Source: Notospermus geniculatus (taxonomy: Eukaryota; Nemertea; Pilidiophora; Heteronemertea; Lineidae). Taken from it: a DNA stretch of 64,000 nucleotides. Under the pieces are notes generated by a model. It was not told the origin of the DNA. It ran no database searches and saw only the letters and a program-made list of their open reading frames with translations. The DNA is taken from positions 9,699-73,698 of the forward strand of contig NMRB01001887.1 in NCBI GenBank assembly GCA_002633025.1, read 5' to 3'. Made by a program: the position numbers and the translations under genes. Shown here piece by piece: positions 1 to 10,955 of the stretch; position 1 is the stretch's first letter; each line of letters begins with the position of its first letter.

Positions 1-1453
1 GATCGCCACCGATCTTCTTGCCAGCCACCGCAGACGAGGCGATATGGTTTTAGTATTGTTCAATAGTGGGCGACCATCGCTGGCGAGAACGATTCGAAGC
101 ATCGCTCTCCAGCGCACACGTGGCGTCAACAGCCGATTTTGTTCGGTGGCGATCAGGGCCTATATTCATAAATCCTTGCTTGCTCAGTTGGTTGCTAGTG
201 ACGTACTCTGGCCTATACACACTGGCCACTTTAGCAACAGTAACCAAGCCTGGCAAGGTTTTTATGGGCCGTGATCGCTTAACCGAACGATGGTACATTA
301 AGTCGTCTCCTAATCTTCGACCCCAACCGGGGTCTTCCTCAGGCACTTTTTTTAACAGAAAAAAGCTCAACTGAACGATGTACAATAATTATATGTACCG
401 TACTTACATTTTTTAGCGACCTGATGCGCTCTTCATGAAGGTCATTCTGTAGGTGAACATTCCATCCCACGAGAAGAAGGGCGGTGCATCCAAAAATAAC
501 ATACTGTCCTAACGAAAACTTTGAAATGGTCATCTCTGAGAGTGAAGGCGACGAAAGTTTCTCGACACATCGAGGTACTCAGGCATATGACCAATATTTA
601 CGCTCATTTCCGTCTAACATTACAGATGATAACCAGGTACGCAATAACCCGGATATTTGTCTAGACATCTGTAGGCCTATAATTGTCTTTTACCTCGTAA
701 ACAAATACATCCGTCATCAAGAGACTCTGGCTAATTCATTTAGCCCACTTACGAAAAGGGGTAGGTCCGGTCGGAAAGTTGGCTCAGCTCGGCAGATAAC
801 AGATTTTCGTGGTACATGCACATTTTTGGTGTGCAGAGCCTAAAGTTGGCAGCACACCAGGCGATATCGCAAGCGATTTGATCTGATCGCAACCGAGAAA
901 AATGAGCTGTTGACGCCCGGTGCGCTGGACAGTGCGCTGGTCGCACCGCTCACAGCGCCACGTCGTGACGTTAGTTCCTCCGGTTCCCCATTGCAAAACG
1001 CTTGATCCGCAGATCTCGAAATCTGGATCACGGAATTCATGCTTTTATAGGCGTAAATAAGCCAAGTTTTTTATTCAGTTCCAAACACGTCACTAGCAGA
1101 TGAGTTATAGAAAAAAATGTAGGCCTACTTATGATCATAGACAGTCAGTCGAGTGAAGAAGACTGAATATATTTGGGAATTTTGGTTCTATCAATGGCTG
1201 TTTACTGAAACGAAAATCACGAACGAATCCAATGCAATGTTGACCTCTATAGAAATAAATCAGCGTGATGTTTTTAAAACGACAGTCGACAGAACTATCA
1301 TTCTTTCATGAGTGTATTGATGGGCTTATTATGTAGTCTCGTGGTTCTTGTTGTGGCAACAAGGTACAGTGTACAAGGGTTGAAAGACAGTCAGCGCGTT
1401 AGATCACTCCGTGCCCAGACACCAGCGACACTGAAAAACTTCTTCTTCCGAAA

Positions 1454-3001
1454 ATGGCGCGTTTTTATCTTCTGCTTGCGCTGTCTGGCCTACTCATCGG
1501 AGTAATGTTTACAGGTAAGTCGTGGGGGTGAGGTGGGTTGGGTTTGGGGGGGGGGGAGCAAACATTTGGGGGTAAAATGAATATGCCCTCCTTGTTTCCA
1601 ATTGAAATCTCCTTAGTAGGATATATTAGTCAAAACTTGCGACCCAACTTCAAAAGCTGAGCGACCGAAGTAGGCGTAGATATAGGGCAAAATGAATGCT
1701 GGTGTAACAGTAAAGACTGTCCCCTGTCAAAAATGTCCCTTTCTAAAACTCCATGGCGAATTCAGATGTAGGCTTCAGAAACCAATCAGAGTGGAGGTGA
1801 TGTCAGGCCAGGTTTACATAGAGTTGTAGGCCTATACGAACACGCTGGCGAACAATGGCCTAATAAAGGGTTCATGACAATGAAACCTTTCTTCGCCAGC
1901 GTGTCCGTATACCGTATACCTCTATGTAAATGCAGGATTCATTGGCACACGGATCTTGTCCGATTCAGGCCCGCAAAAAAATCGATCAAATTGACATGCG
2001 TTGCCGTATTCGGAAAACTAGGGGCAAACGGACTGAAAACGGACCGGATCCGTGCGCCAGTGAACCTCGCTATCGGCGTCACAGACATGAACGTGTACGT
2101 GTGCGTGTCTGTGTGTGTGTGTGTGTGTGTGTGCTACCGCCGGCAGCACGCTGGTAGCACTCCATACAAGTTCATACCTGCAGTGTCATCATCCTCACTG
2201 ACATGTGCTTCTAAAGCTGGCTGCACACGAAAGGAAAAACATCATGGGCCGTATTCTGGAAGCTTCCTTAAAGATAATGTATCACGGGTATTTTCGCGGG
2301 CCACGAAATTCATTGTTTATTTACATTTTGTTTGTTTATGTCCACGATTTCTTTGTCTTATGAGTAAATTGTTGGTGGCGTGCCCCTCTAGAAATTCTGT
2401 TGATTCCAAAAGTATTCAATTTGGTGGGTTTGCATATCCCAAAAGACCAAAATAACATAATGTAAACATCCATGTTTACAAACATTGAATGTAAACAATG
2501 AAGTCGTGATATATTATCTTTAAAGCCCAGTTTATACTTCGACGCACGACCATCGCCGGCGACCGACGCGCTATCTTGCGTTCGACGCCGACCCCATCGT
2601 GCGATTTGGTCGGCGTCCGATCGCAAAGCTGTAATTACATCAGTCATTTCATAACAGGTCGCCGTCGCTGAAGTACGCTGGACTATGAATCAATTCCGCG
2701 AAGTCGACGTCCAGATTTGGTCGTGTAGGCCTATACGAACACGCTGGCGAACAATGGCCTAATAAAGGGTTCATGACAATGAAACCTTTCTTCGCCAGCG
2801 TGTCCGTATACCGTATGCCTCTATGTAAATGCAGGATTCATTGGCACACGGATCTTGTCCGATTCAGGCCCGCAAAAAATCGATCAAATTGACATGCGTT
2901 GCCGTATTCGGAAAACTAGGGGCAAACGGACTGAAAACGGACCGGATCCGTGCGCCAGTGAACCTCGCTATCGGCGTCACAGACATGAACGTGTACGTGT
3001 G

Positions 3002-3039
<38 letters not shown>

Positions 3040-6000
3040 ACCGCCGGCAGCACGCTGGTAGCACTCCATACAAGTTCATACCTGCAGTGTCATCATCCTC
3101 ACTGACATGTGCTTCTAAAGCTGGCTGCACACGAAAGGAAAAACATCATGGGCCGTATTCTGGAAGCTTCCTTAAAGCCCAGTTTATACTTCGACGCACG
3201 ACCATCGCCGGCGACCGACGCGCTATCTTGCGTTCGACGCCGACCCCATCGTGCGATTTGGTCGGCGTCCGATCGCAAAGCTCTAATTACATCAGTCATT
3301 TCATAACAGGTCGCCGTCGCTGAAGTACGCTGGACTATGAATCAATTCCGCGAAGTCGACGTCCAGATTTGGTCGTGCGTCGGACGCCGAAGGGTTTGCG
3401 TCGAAGTATAAATTAGGCTTATCTCTGAGGTCTACCTTTAGCTATTGTTTGCAGGGCAGAATACAAAAGCTTAAAGTGGACCTAGGAGGCTTCTAAAATA
3501 CGGGCCATGTCTTCGAGATTGGATGACCTCATCTGTGAGCCATGTCGTGGACATAAAACCCACAGATAGGAGGTAGCGCACGTGTTTTACCTCATACCGG
3601 TACACATGGCTCGCAAAGTTGATCGCACTGAGATTTCTGTATGCACACATACCTGTAAACAACCTGTACGTGTGCCATCAGCTATATTGATATATTTTGC
3701 ACATGCCTTGTCTCGTCACAATTTCATGTCATTCAAAGGCTGTCAGCCGCATCCAGTCAATTGAATGACACATCACGACTATTGAATGTTTCACCAGAAT
3801 GCTATCTCATTGAGCAGGTAGATCGGGACGACATTATTAGCATTCATTCATTGCCATAAGCCCCATTTCCACTGCTATATAGCACTTTCCACGACGGCTA
3901 CCGGCGGGCGGAGCGGTTTTCACAGGCATGAGATAATTAAAGGAGCACGGTATTGGATCTCAAATGCGTTACTTGACGAAATACGAAATACGAAATTTTA
4001 TTCACTCAAACCACTATTTGTGGTACATCGAGGAATATACATATAATGGTTTATAAAACAAAACTAGTAAAATACTTTAAAACATTTAGCACACTTAAAG
4101 CTGCCCAGATAAAATTAATCCTTTTAGGATTAACACTGCCGACGTAGAGGGAGACACCTAGCGGCAGCAAGACGAACTAAAAATGCATTACAAAATGTAC
4201 GTAGTAAATCGGGTCAATTCGCCGACAACGTTAGTCCCTGGGTTGGAGAGTGGCACGGTGGCGCCGATCGAGAAAAAGTGGCAATACCGTGGTCCTTTTG
4301 TTAAACCATCGAAGGATTCTCTCAAACCCTGTGAAAACCGCGCCCCTCGGCGGAATTGGCTGTAGGGGAAACGGCTCAACTCTAGGCAGTCCTACAGAGG
4401 GCGCTCCAAAGGCAACGTGGGAGTATGACTCAGTGAGGTTAAGAAAATGAACGATAAACGTAAACGTACGTAAAGATAGGTGTAATATTTCTTCGACAGG
4501 TGGCGCTGCTGCTGTTAAATGCTACGTAGGGTCAAACGATGTCACGGTGCAACAAGAATGCAGCGTTGGATGTCGGGTAAGGTGTCATGCATAATCACGT
4601 GATCACCGAAGAGCGCGTTGATTGGTTGAAAATTCATCGATTGTTGACCAATCAGCGCGTTGAAAACGTCTGGCGCCTCAGATTTCAGTATTTAATCCTA
4701 GTGGTGACATCGGGAACCAATCTAGCGTGTTCTTTTCTCATCACAATCTCGCTAGCCCAGAGGTTCGGCGTTCCGTGTTTTCGGTTTGCTCCACTACTTG
4801 TACCTCTGGGGCCGCATGCATAAAACTATTGTTCCAAACAAAAGATAAGGGAAATTTTACACTTAAAGGACCACTGTATTGCATCTTTCTGCCGACAGCC
4901 GGCGCCACCGGCACCATGCTCCAATACTGTAGTTAAGCCTTTCGCCCCAGTGTTGGAGAATGTATGATTACAGTCTCGGTCACCCAGCCGCTGGGGATCG
5001 AACAAGTTTGTGTAGCAGTACTGCGGAACGAAACGGCTGGCTGCGCGAGACTAGTTGCATGCGGTAGTTTACCAAGTCGTTAATAGAGGTCTCCCCCTTA
5101 ACGCGGGTAGGTGTAACGCAGGATTGGGAAGCAATACTGTGGTCCTTTAAGACGTTTTATGGATACGGCCCCTGGCTTCATACGCCCTCATCACTCTCCT
5201 CGGAATGAGCACAGTGAATAACAAACCGCTCTACAGTTGGTCTTTACATACACCTTTGAAAGGAGACATCCGAAAGATATTGTCCGGCGGGCACTTTTTG
5301 TTTTTGTTTTGATTAGCGTAGTGTCACCATTGATTAACAGACGGCGCTGTGCGTAACAGACCAAAAACAGACCAAAAAAACGTTTGTTTGTAAAAAACAC
5401 ACCCCGAGCTCACGAATTCTTGAGCTCGGGGTGTGTTTTTTTAGATACGTGTTGTGTTTTTTAGATACGTTTGGTTAGATACGTGTTCTAAACTCACTGA
5501 TAGCTCTCCAGGGTCCATATTCATAAACATAGGCCTACTTAAGTAAAAGTATTATGAATATTAAAAAAACGACTGACCATATAAGTTTTATGAATATGGT
5601 TCCAGGGGGCCTGGACCCATATTCATAAAACGACTTAAGTCTAAGTGTGACACTTATCCTTTGTTCAACACAAAAGATAAGTAGGCCCCTAACATACTTT
5701 GACTTAAGTATGTTTATGAATATGGGGCCTGTGCCATAATCAACGGTCACACCGACGCTAACCGAAACAAAAACAAAGAGTGCCCGCCGGGCAATATCTT
5801 TCGGATATCTCACTTTGAATCATTATCTTACCACCAACTAATTTTTTTTCTACAGGTGGTTGAAATGAAGGTTAAAGGGGAAGATGCGACCAAGGACAAG
5901 TCGGAATTCACTCAGGAGTGTGACACCGATTCCAAAAGCAACTACTGTGATACGATAAAAGAACCAAACACATGCAAAGAGTGCGATTCAGATCTTTGTA

Positions 6001-6083
6001 ACAGTAGGGCCAGTCTGTCTGGAATGACGTCATCGATTTCTGTGCTCCTGATCCCCATCATTGCCCGACTGCTCTTCAACTGA
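1454..6083 (+). CDS. Ly6/uPAR (three-finger) GPI-anchored protein, three exons
   Basis: Three exons join in phase: 1454-1514 (donor GTAAGT, phase 1), 4500-4576 (after CGACAG, donor GTAAGG, phase 0) and 5856-6083 (after a T-rich tract ending CTACAG, to the stop). The product is 122 residues. Exon 1 is a signal peptide (MARFYLLLALSGLL...). Exons 2 and 3 carry eight cysteines and end with the family signature CKECDSDLCN, the last Cys-Asn typical of Ly6/three-finger folds. A hydrophobic tail ending IPIIARLLFN follows without a basic cytoplasmic segment, which is the usual GPI-attachment signal. Ly6 proteins are small extracellular receptors or modulators; no ligand can be inferred here. The start is chosen because it gives a signal peptide spliced in phase. 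Intron 1 holds a tandem duplication and several MITEs. There is one cysteine pair fewer than in the ten-cysteine uPAR type. The family call is strong and the exact ortholog unknown. Confidence 0.85.
1825..2723. repeat. Tandem duplication, copy 1 (interrupted by a MITE)
   Basis: About 650 bp repeated almost identically by 2724-3376. It holds a palindromic TATACGAACACGCTGGCG element, a (TG)n run near 2106-2134 and the left part of an AGCCCAGTTTATACTTCGACG element. Copy 1 carries a 248-bp insertion that copy 2 lacks. It lies in intron 1 of the Ly6 gene. Confidence 0.85.
2272..2519. mobile_element. 248-bp MITE with TTAA target duplication
   Basis: The ends are inverted (AGATAATGTATCAC on the left, GTGATATATTATCT on the right) and flanked by TTAA at 2268-2271 and 2520-2523. 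The paralogous empty site in the second tandem copy, near 3170, reads CCTTAAAGCCC with one TTAA. TTAA duplication is the rule for piggyBac and Kolobok elements; no transposase is present. Confidence 0.75.
2724..3376. repeat. Tandem duplication, copy 2 (uninterrupted)
   Basis: This repeats 1825-2723 without the insertion. The (TG)n run (about 3007-3038) is a few units longer than in copy 1. The right part is an intact MITE of roughly 3173-3420 whose ends read AGCCCAGTTTATACTTCGACG and, inverted, CGTCGAAGTATAAATTAGGCT. Confidence 0.85.
3941..4296. mobile_element. AGGACCACGGTATTG-family MITE, split by a later insertion
   Basis: The TIRs read AGGAGCACGGTATTGG and, inverted, CAATACCGTGGTCCT, with TTAA on the left side. 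Against the intact copy at 52214-52416 this one has about 160 extra bases near 3978-4135. That insert, inverted, ends in an AATAAAATTTCGTATTTCG-like run, resembling the 3' tail of a truncated retroposon. Confidence 0.6.
4811..5173. mobile_element. Nested MITEs: palindromic host element with a TTAA insertion
   Basis: The host element starts GCCGCATGCATAAAACTATTG and ends TTTTATGGATACGGCCC. A complete uninterrupted relative lies at 44518-44627. Inside it, 4867-5146 is a 280-bp member of the AGGACCAC family flanked by TTAA at 4863-4866 and 5147-5150. The empty site in the relative reads ACACTTAAGATG. Confidence 0.75.
5617..5726. mobile_element. Palindromic MITE, CCATATTCATAAA family
   Basis: The ends CCATATTCATAAAACGACTT and, inverted, AAGTATGTTTATGAATATGG pair over about 25 bp. 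Related copies are at about 5518-5600 and 30829-30922. It lies in intron 2 of the Ly6 gene, 130 bp before exon 3. Confidence 0.6.
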
Positions 6084-6226
6084 AACAGTTCGTTTGCGGC
6101 TTCTGTAGCACTCACTTTTAGGACAGCTATAGGACATTCACTGGCATATACTCTAGACTCGCTTTTGTATGGTCGATGTGTAATAACGCAGTCAGCAACT
6201 TGCCAGAGTCTCTGCACAGTGGGAGA

Positions 6227-6376
6227 CTTTCCTGCCGTTAGAGGCCACCACCAGTCAGCGGTCCTGGAACGTCATGGAATTTGACGTCACAGAGAAGTGC
6301 ACGCCACAACGTTATTCATGAATTACGTCTGTGACGTCAAATTTTGTGACGTTAATTTCTAGGACAGGCGGCATCT
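6227..6376. mobile_element. MITE, GACTTTCCTGCCGTTAGAGGC family
   Basis: An inverted-repeat element with internal TGACGTCA-rich sequence, just past the Ly6 stop codon. The same family recurs at about 49976-50160, 55272-55473 and 60190-60335, always with GTGACGTCA(A/C)A inside and GCCGTTAGAGGC-type ends. Confidence 0.65.
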
Positions 6377-7561
6377 AACGTGACAGTAGTCTCCTATTGG
6401 CTCAAAGCTCTGGTCGAGCGAGGCGTAGTATTCAAATAGGATTTGCGACCACACGTAGGACCATTCAACCATGTCCGACCAATACGTCCTGGCGCAAAAG
6501 TTCAACATGTTCAACTCCCACGGTTTGTGGTCCTTTTGATCGATGGACTGGTGCCGATTGTCGCAGCTGAGATGCAAACTGTAGCCATGTCACACTATAG
6601 ATCTATCGGCGACTGATTTGCTCCTCGCGGTCGTGGCTCAGGCGCGGAGTGATCCCGAAAAGTCAGTCGCCGCCTGTGCTGTGCCGTCGCAAGGTCGACC
6701 TGACATCAGCATTACCAAAAATAGATTAAAGTCCTACTTGCACCACAAAAATAAATTCTCACTCTTTTTCAGCTTTGTACAGCATTCAGACACAACTACA
6801 TTTTGCTGTTTGTTTCATGAAATTATGTTAAGTAGTAAGCGAGATATCAAGGATTTTGTCAGTCAAAATCATTGGGCTAAAAACCGTACTGTGAACGACT
6901 TCAACAATGTGAATACTGTATGCTAATTTATTCGTGACGTATTACTAGGGAAAACTTCATTCGAATTTGACCCACCCAGAGCACGCTGGACGCATGGTTT
7001 CTGCATGATATATTTGCATCAGCATTACTTTTGGCATTACACAACACCACTGGCCTTAATTAGTGCAGGCGGAAACGTGAACAAGTAATTGAATTGAATT
7101 GAAAATTAGCAGGAAATCACGGCAGTAAAACTGTTTCATGCTCAGCCTTAGCCATGTGCTTTTTCATGCCAGTAGGCCTACCACAAGGATCACGAGCTGG
7201 TTCGTCATCTGTACAAATTATATCCTAATTAAGTCACTCCTTTAACCAGGCCTAACCAAAAAATTGTTTCTCTTCACACGAAGTTGTATGTGAATAAAAA
7301 GCACTGGTTGATAAATTTTCTCAAAGTGCCTCGACCTTTTTAAACTTAAAACATGTTTTTTAATAAACTGCACTTGTTATAAATTATTTCAAAGTGTCTC
7401 GACTTTTCTAGAACTGCTTTTACAACGTGTCTACGCTGGAGCCGGTGTGACAGGAATCAACTTCCCAGAAATGCATGTCCTCCAAACAATAGCCCGCTAC
7501 TGTAAGGTTATATTCGAATGGTCATGGTCTCTATTTCTAATCCCTCGCTGAACAATAAGAC

Positions 7562-7716
7562 CGGTGTAACGTCGATCAGTGTTCCCCGTATTTCTGTGTT
7601 TTCCTTATTGTTTCCCTCCTGACGGATTAAGCGGCAACTAACCCAACAATAGCCATTCTAGGCCGCGTCTATTGTTGGGAACACTGAGCTACAGAAACAC
7701 TCACCGACTTTACACC
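7562..7716. mobile_element. GGTGTAACG-family MITE
   Basis: The ends GGTGTAACG and TTTACACC are inverted. Internal blocks such as GTGTTCCCC, CTGACGGATTAAGCGGC and an imperfect hairpin are shared with the copies at 7757-7932, 8767-8942, 28071-28245 and 56540-56792. Confidence 0.65.
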
Positions 7717-7756
7717 TGTCTTTGATTCCAGGGGAACGTTGATTCCTGTCACACAC

Positions 7757-7932
7757 GTGTAACGTTTTTTAATGTTCCCCAACTGTGAGTGTTTACCTAG
7801 TATTGTCTGACGGAATAAGTGGCGACTTGATAATAGAGACACAGAGAAACGTGTCGATCTATCTGCCAGCGTTTCCCAAACAATAATTAAGGTGAAACAC
7901 TGACATACGGCAACACTCGCAGATGTTACACT
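7757..7932. mobile_element. GGTGTAACG-family MITE
   Basis: It starts GTGTAACGTTTTTTAATGTTC and ends CACTCGCAGATGTTACAC. It is upstream of lectin-CUB exon 1. Its right end is the best comparison for the element that overlaps exon 2 of that gene. Confidence 0.65.
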
Positions 7933-8328
7933 TGAGAAGCATTGGCCCGTCAGTGCGCACATGGCAGCGGCGGATGCAGGATCTGGGAAAAGAGGGGGCA
8001 CCCTATGCTAGAAACATGAAATCTGCGGCGAATTTTAATGATTTGCTCCAAATGTAAGAATTTCACGGCTGAATTTACAGATTTATTGGCAAAAAGGGAG
8101 GCGAGCGCCCGGGGCGCCCCCTTTTAGATGCGTGGAAGCATGAAGTGGCCCAAGGATCGCCGAACGGACGTGACGGATGTGAAACGAAGAATTAATGTCG
8201 AATCGCCAGATCAAGATTGTCCATCAAATTGAACACATGATCGGGAGCAGAGCAACGTTTCCTAAACAATAAATAAGGAAATGAATAACAGAATCTTCAT
8301 ACTGGTATTGAGGGAGACTGCAGAAGGC

Positions 8329-10488
8329 ATGGATATTTACAACATTTTTATTATTTTTGTCCTCAGTGTACCTAATTTCGGTAAGTTTATCTTAATTAAT
8401 TAAACTACTCCACGCGGTTGTCAATCAGTGACATAGAGACGTCAAGACCCCTCCTGAGGACGTGAACGAAAAGACCTTAAGTCGCCGTCATTCTTCTTGG
8501 CATAGAAAAGTATAGATGAGTTTCGCTACAGCCATCTGTCAAAATTAGGTCATCACCATGGCAACTTTCTTCCAGAGTGACAGATGATTGGTTCTCCATC
8601 CCCAGTGGGGGAAATCGCCATGGTGATGACCTAATTTTGGCAAGATGGCTGCTTGCGAAATTATGTACATGTACATAAACTGCCATTCTCTCCAATAAGT
8701 AGCGCGATGAAGTGACATCACCGTGAAAGCGCCCGAATTCTAAATTCTTTTTTGCAAAGGCTCGTGGCGTGTAACGTTTTTGAATGCTCCCCATCTGTGA
8801 GTGTTCCCCTACTATTATCTGACGGTGCGACTTGACAATAGGGAAGACACAGAGAAACGTGTCGATCTATCTGCCAGCGTTTCCCAAACAATAAGGGGAA
8901 ACACTAACACTGACACACATAAACATTGGCAGATATCACACCGACAGGAAAAATCTTTTTCGACCTTTTTCCAGCTTGGTCGAAATTAGCGGTGACCTGT
9001 TCGGGTGATTTGAAAATCGACTGTCCTACTGGGTATATTGTTTTAATCGCTATGGACCAAGCGGAGAGGATGGTCGACGAATGCAGGTACGGAAAAGAAA
9101 AAGAAAATCCAAAGTTGAAGGAGTTGATTTGGGATCTCTGCAGCGACAAAGAAAGTTGTCTTATTCCCTTCGATCATGAACTGGACGACTACATGTATCT
9201 GTTGGTTGTGTATGACTGTGGTAAGTGGGAGATCACGGGTTCGATTCCTGGCCAAGTCTCTACTACTGTAGGATCAAGTGATGCGCTGAATGAGCTGCTC
9301 CTTGAGTTCCCCAGAAAGGTTTCTGGAGGGACTGGGGTATCATATGAGAAGTGCTTTGAGAGTATTTTGGTTTACAAATGCCGAGTAAACGCAAACGGTT
9401 CCATGGTGTAATGGTTAGCACTCTGGACTTTGAATCCAGCGATCCGAGTTCAAATCTCGGTGGAACCTTCTTTTTGAAATCAATTAATTTTTTTAATTTT
9501 TTACAACTTTTTGATTTTTAAAATAGTTTTACTGACCGAAAAATCCGACCGAAATTAACATTACTTGGATCAACTCTGAAGGGCCTTCTCGAAATAAACA
9601 CATTTATTATTTTGTCAGTGAAAAGCGCTCTATAAAAGAAATTCCACGTTAGGTGTTATTCTATCTTGAAATGTCTGCTTTCATAGTCATTGTTTTCCAG
9701 GCGTGCGGCATAATTTATGCAGTGACGTCACAATCACCGGAAAAGCGTCATATCTTGAAAGTCCCAACTTCTGGAAGTCGTATCCATACAGGCCAAAAGA
9801 AAGTTGTGTCTGCCAGGCCGACATTGAAACAGGACAAGAATTCGGGGTCTGGTTCACTGACAAAACGTTCAATACTTCTAAGGCACACGTGACCATCTTC
9901 TGGGACAACACCACTAAATCCATCGACCAAGGCACGAGGCGACGAGACACAAATAACTTGAAATTTTTCGCACAAAAAGAGTTCAAAATCAGGTTTGAGG
10001 CCGGTCAAGACGCTGGGAGTGGGCAATTTCAACTGCGGTACGAAACCGATCGTTTGGTTACAATGGTGTGCAATCCTGCAACTAGCACTAAGCCACCGAG
10101 TAATTCTGGAACCAGCAAGCGACCAAGTAAGTGTGTACAATCTCAGCAAGGCCCGTTGATCAAAAACTTCGCATAAAACTCGGGCAACAACTGGGCGGGT
10201 TCTTTGACACAGTGTCAGACTTCATGACATAATCCTAGCCGCCATTAAAATATGCAAATTAGTGGCAGGACTCCGCAAACTGTGGAGTTTGGTCGCCATT
10301 AACATACATGTATGCAAATTGGGGGCAGAGGTCAGGCAACTATATGGAGTCGTGAAACACTTTCACCTTTTGTAAAATGTCAAATAGACTGTCATGTTTT
10401 TCAAAAACATCTCTCTTTCATTGCAGGATTACCGGTACTTATCTTTCTGATTGCCCCGATCGTCTTCGTCTGTCTGTTGACATCGTGA
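8329..10488 (+). CDS. SUEL-type lectin-like + CUB domain membrane-associated protein, four exons
   Basis: Exons 8329-8380, 8933-9220, 9701-10126 and 10427-10488 all join in phase 1 with GTAAG donors and give 275 residues. Exon 1 is a signal peptide (MDIYNIFIIFVLS). Exon 2 resembles the galactose/rhamnose-binding SUEL fold: VTCSGDLKIDCPTGY near its start and a closing LLVVYDCG that matches the family's L-x-V-x-Y-x-C end. Exon 3 looks like a CUB domain (LESPNFWKSYPY, ESCVCQ, IRFEAGQDAGSGQFQLRYE), then a Ser/Thr/Pro linker. Exon 4 encodes one hydrophobic stretch (LPVLIFLIAPIVFVCLLTS) and stops, so the protein is a type I membrane or GPI-anchored surface protein. The role is probably carbohydrate or ligand recognition at the cell surface. 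Oddities: the exon 2 acceptor lies in a MITE, a tRNA gene sits in intron 2, and the last exon resembles the transmembrane exon at 32474. Splicing is well supported; the lectin family call is moderate. Confidence 0.78.
8529..8652. mobile_element. MITE, GCCATCT(TG)TCAAAATTAGGTC family
   Basis: The arms AAATTAGGTCATCACCATGGC and, inverted, GCCATGGTGATGACCTAATTT form a long hairpin in intron 1 of the lectin-CUB gene. Copies lie at about 12655-12782 and 47030-47160. Confidence 0.7.
8767..8942. mobile_element. GGTGTAACG-family MITE overlapping a splice acceptor
   Basis: It starts GTGTAACGTTTTTGAATG and ends GGCAGATATCACACC. The last ten bases are coding: lectin-CUB exon 2 begins at 8933, directly after the AG of GGCAG. 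The matching end of the upstream copy (7896-7932) reads CGCAGATGTTACAC, so the AG is part of the family sequence. Confidence 0.65.
9397..9468 (+). tRNA. tRNA-Gln (anticodon TTG)
   Basis: A 72-nt cloverleaf with acceptor stem GGTTCCA pairing with TGGAACC. It has a D arm in the usual TGGTGTAATGGTTAGCA form, anticodon loop CTTTGAA giving TTG, and T arm CCGAGTTCAAATCTCGG. It matches the familiar animal tRNA-Gln pattern closely. A CTTCTTTTT pol III terminator follows at once. It lies in intron 2 of the lectin-CUB gene on the same strand. Confidence 0.95.
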
Positions 10489-10955
10489 ATTGTTGATATC
10501 ACGAATCTGGGTCATCTTGGCATAGGGTGATTGAAGAGGTGCAATAAACCAGACGTGATGCTGCTGTTTAGAAAGTCTAAACTGCTCCTCACTACTCATG
10601 GATTTGACGGTAAACGATTAACAAATGGATTCCAAGCCATGAAACTATCCCTCTCCAAACACACTCATCAATAAAGCAACAGACCCTTTACCGCAGGATC
10701 ATATTCAAGGACAAACACACTCCCTCAAAATGTGTTCGCCAACGGGTCAATATGCCAGTTGACATATATGGAAAAATGGATGCGCCCTCCAAACGGACTG
10801 CGCACACGCAACACCCTTACATGGATACTAACCTTCTTCGCATACCCCATCACATTTTCTAATTAGTGTGGGAAGCGGAAATATGAAATGAGTTAGCAGG
10901 AAATCAAAGTGATTATCTGGTTCATGCTCAGTCCTAGCCATGTCATGCCAGTTAG

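Larger units (their letters stand above)
7020..8760. repeat. Segmental duplication, left copy (5' region of the lectin-CUB gene)
   Basis: Long blocks here match 10860-12840 in the same order. Examples are the GTTTCATGCTCAGCCTTAGCC block, the GAAACGAAGAATTAATGTCG block and the whole signal-peptide exon with flanking intron. The right copy differs mainly by inserted elements. This copy contains the promoter region and exon 1 of the lectin-CUB gene. Confidence 0.8.

Noticed and set aside
1308-1505. 65-residue plus-strand ORF starting MSVLMGLL
   Set aside because: It overlaps the Ly6 first exon in another frame, and the in-phase signal-peptide exon at 1454 explains the region better.
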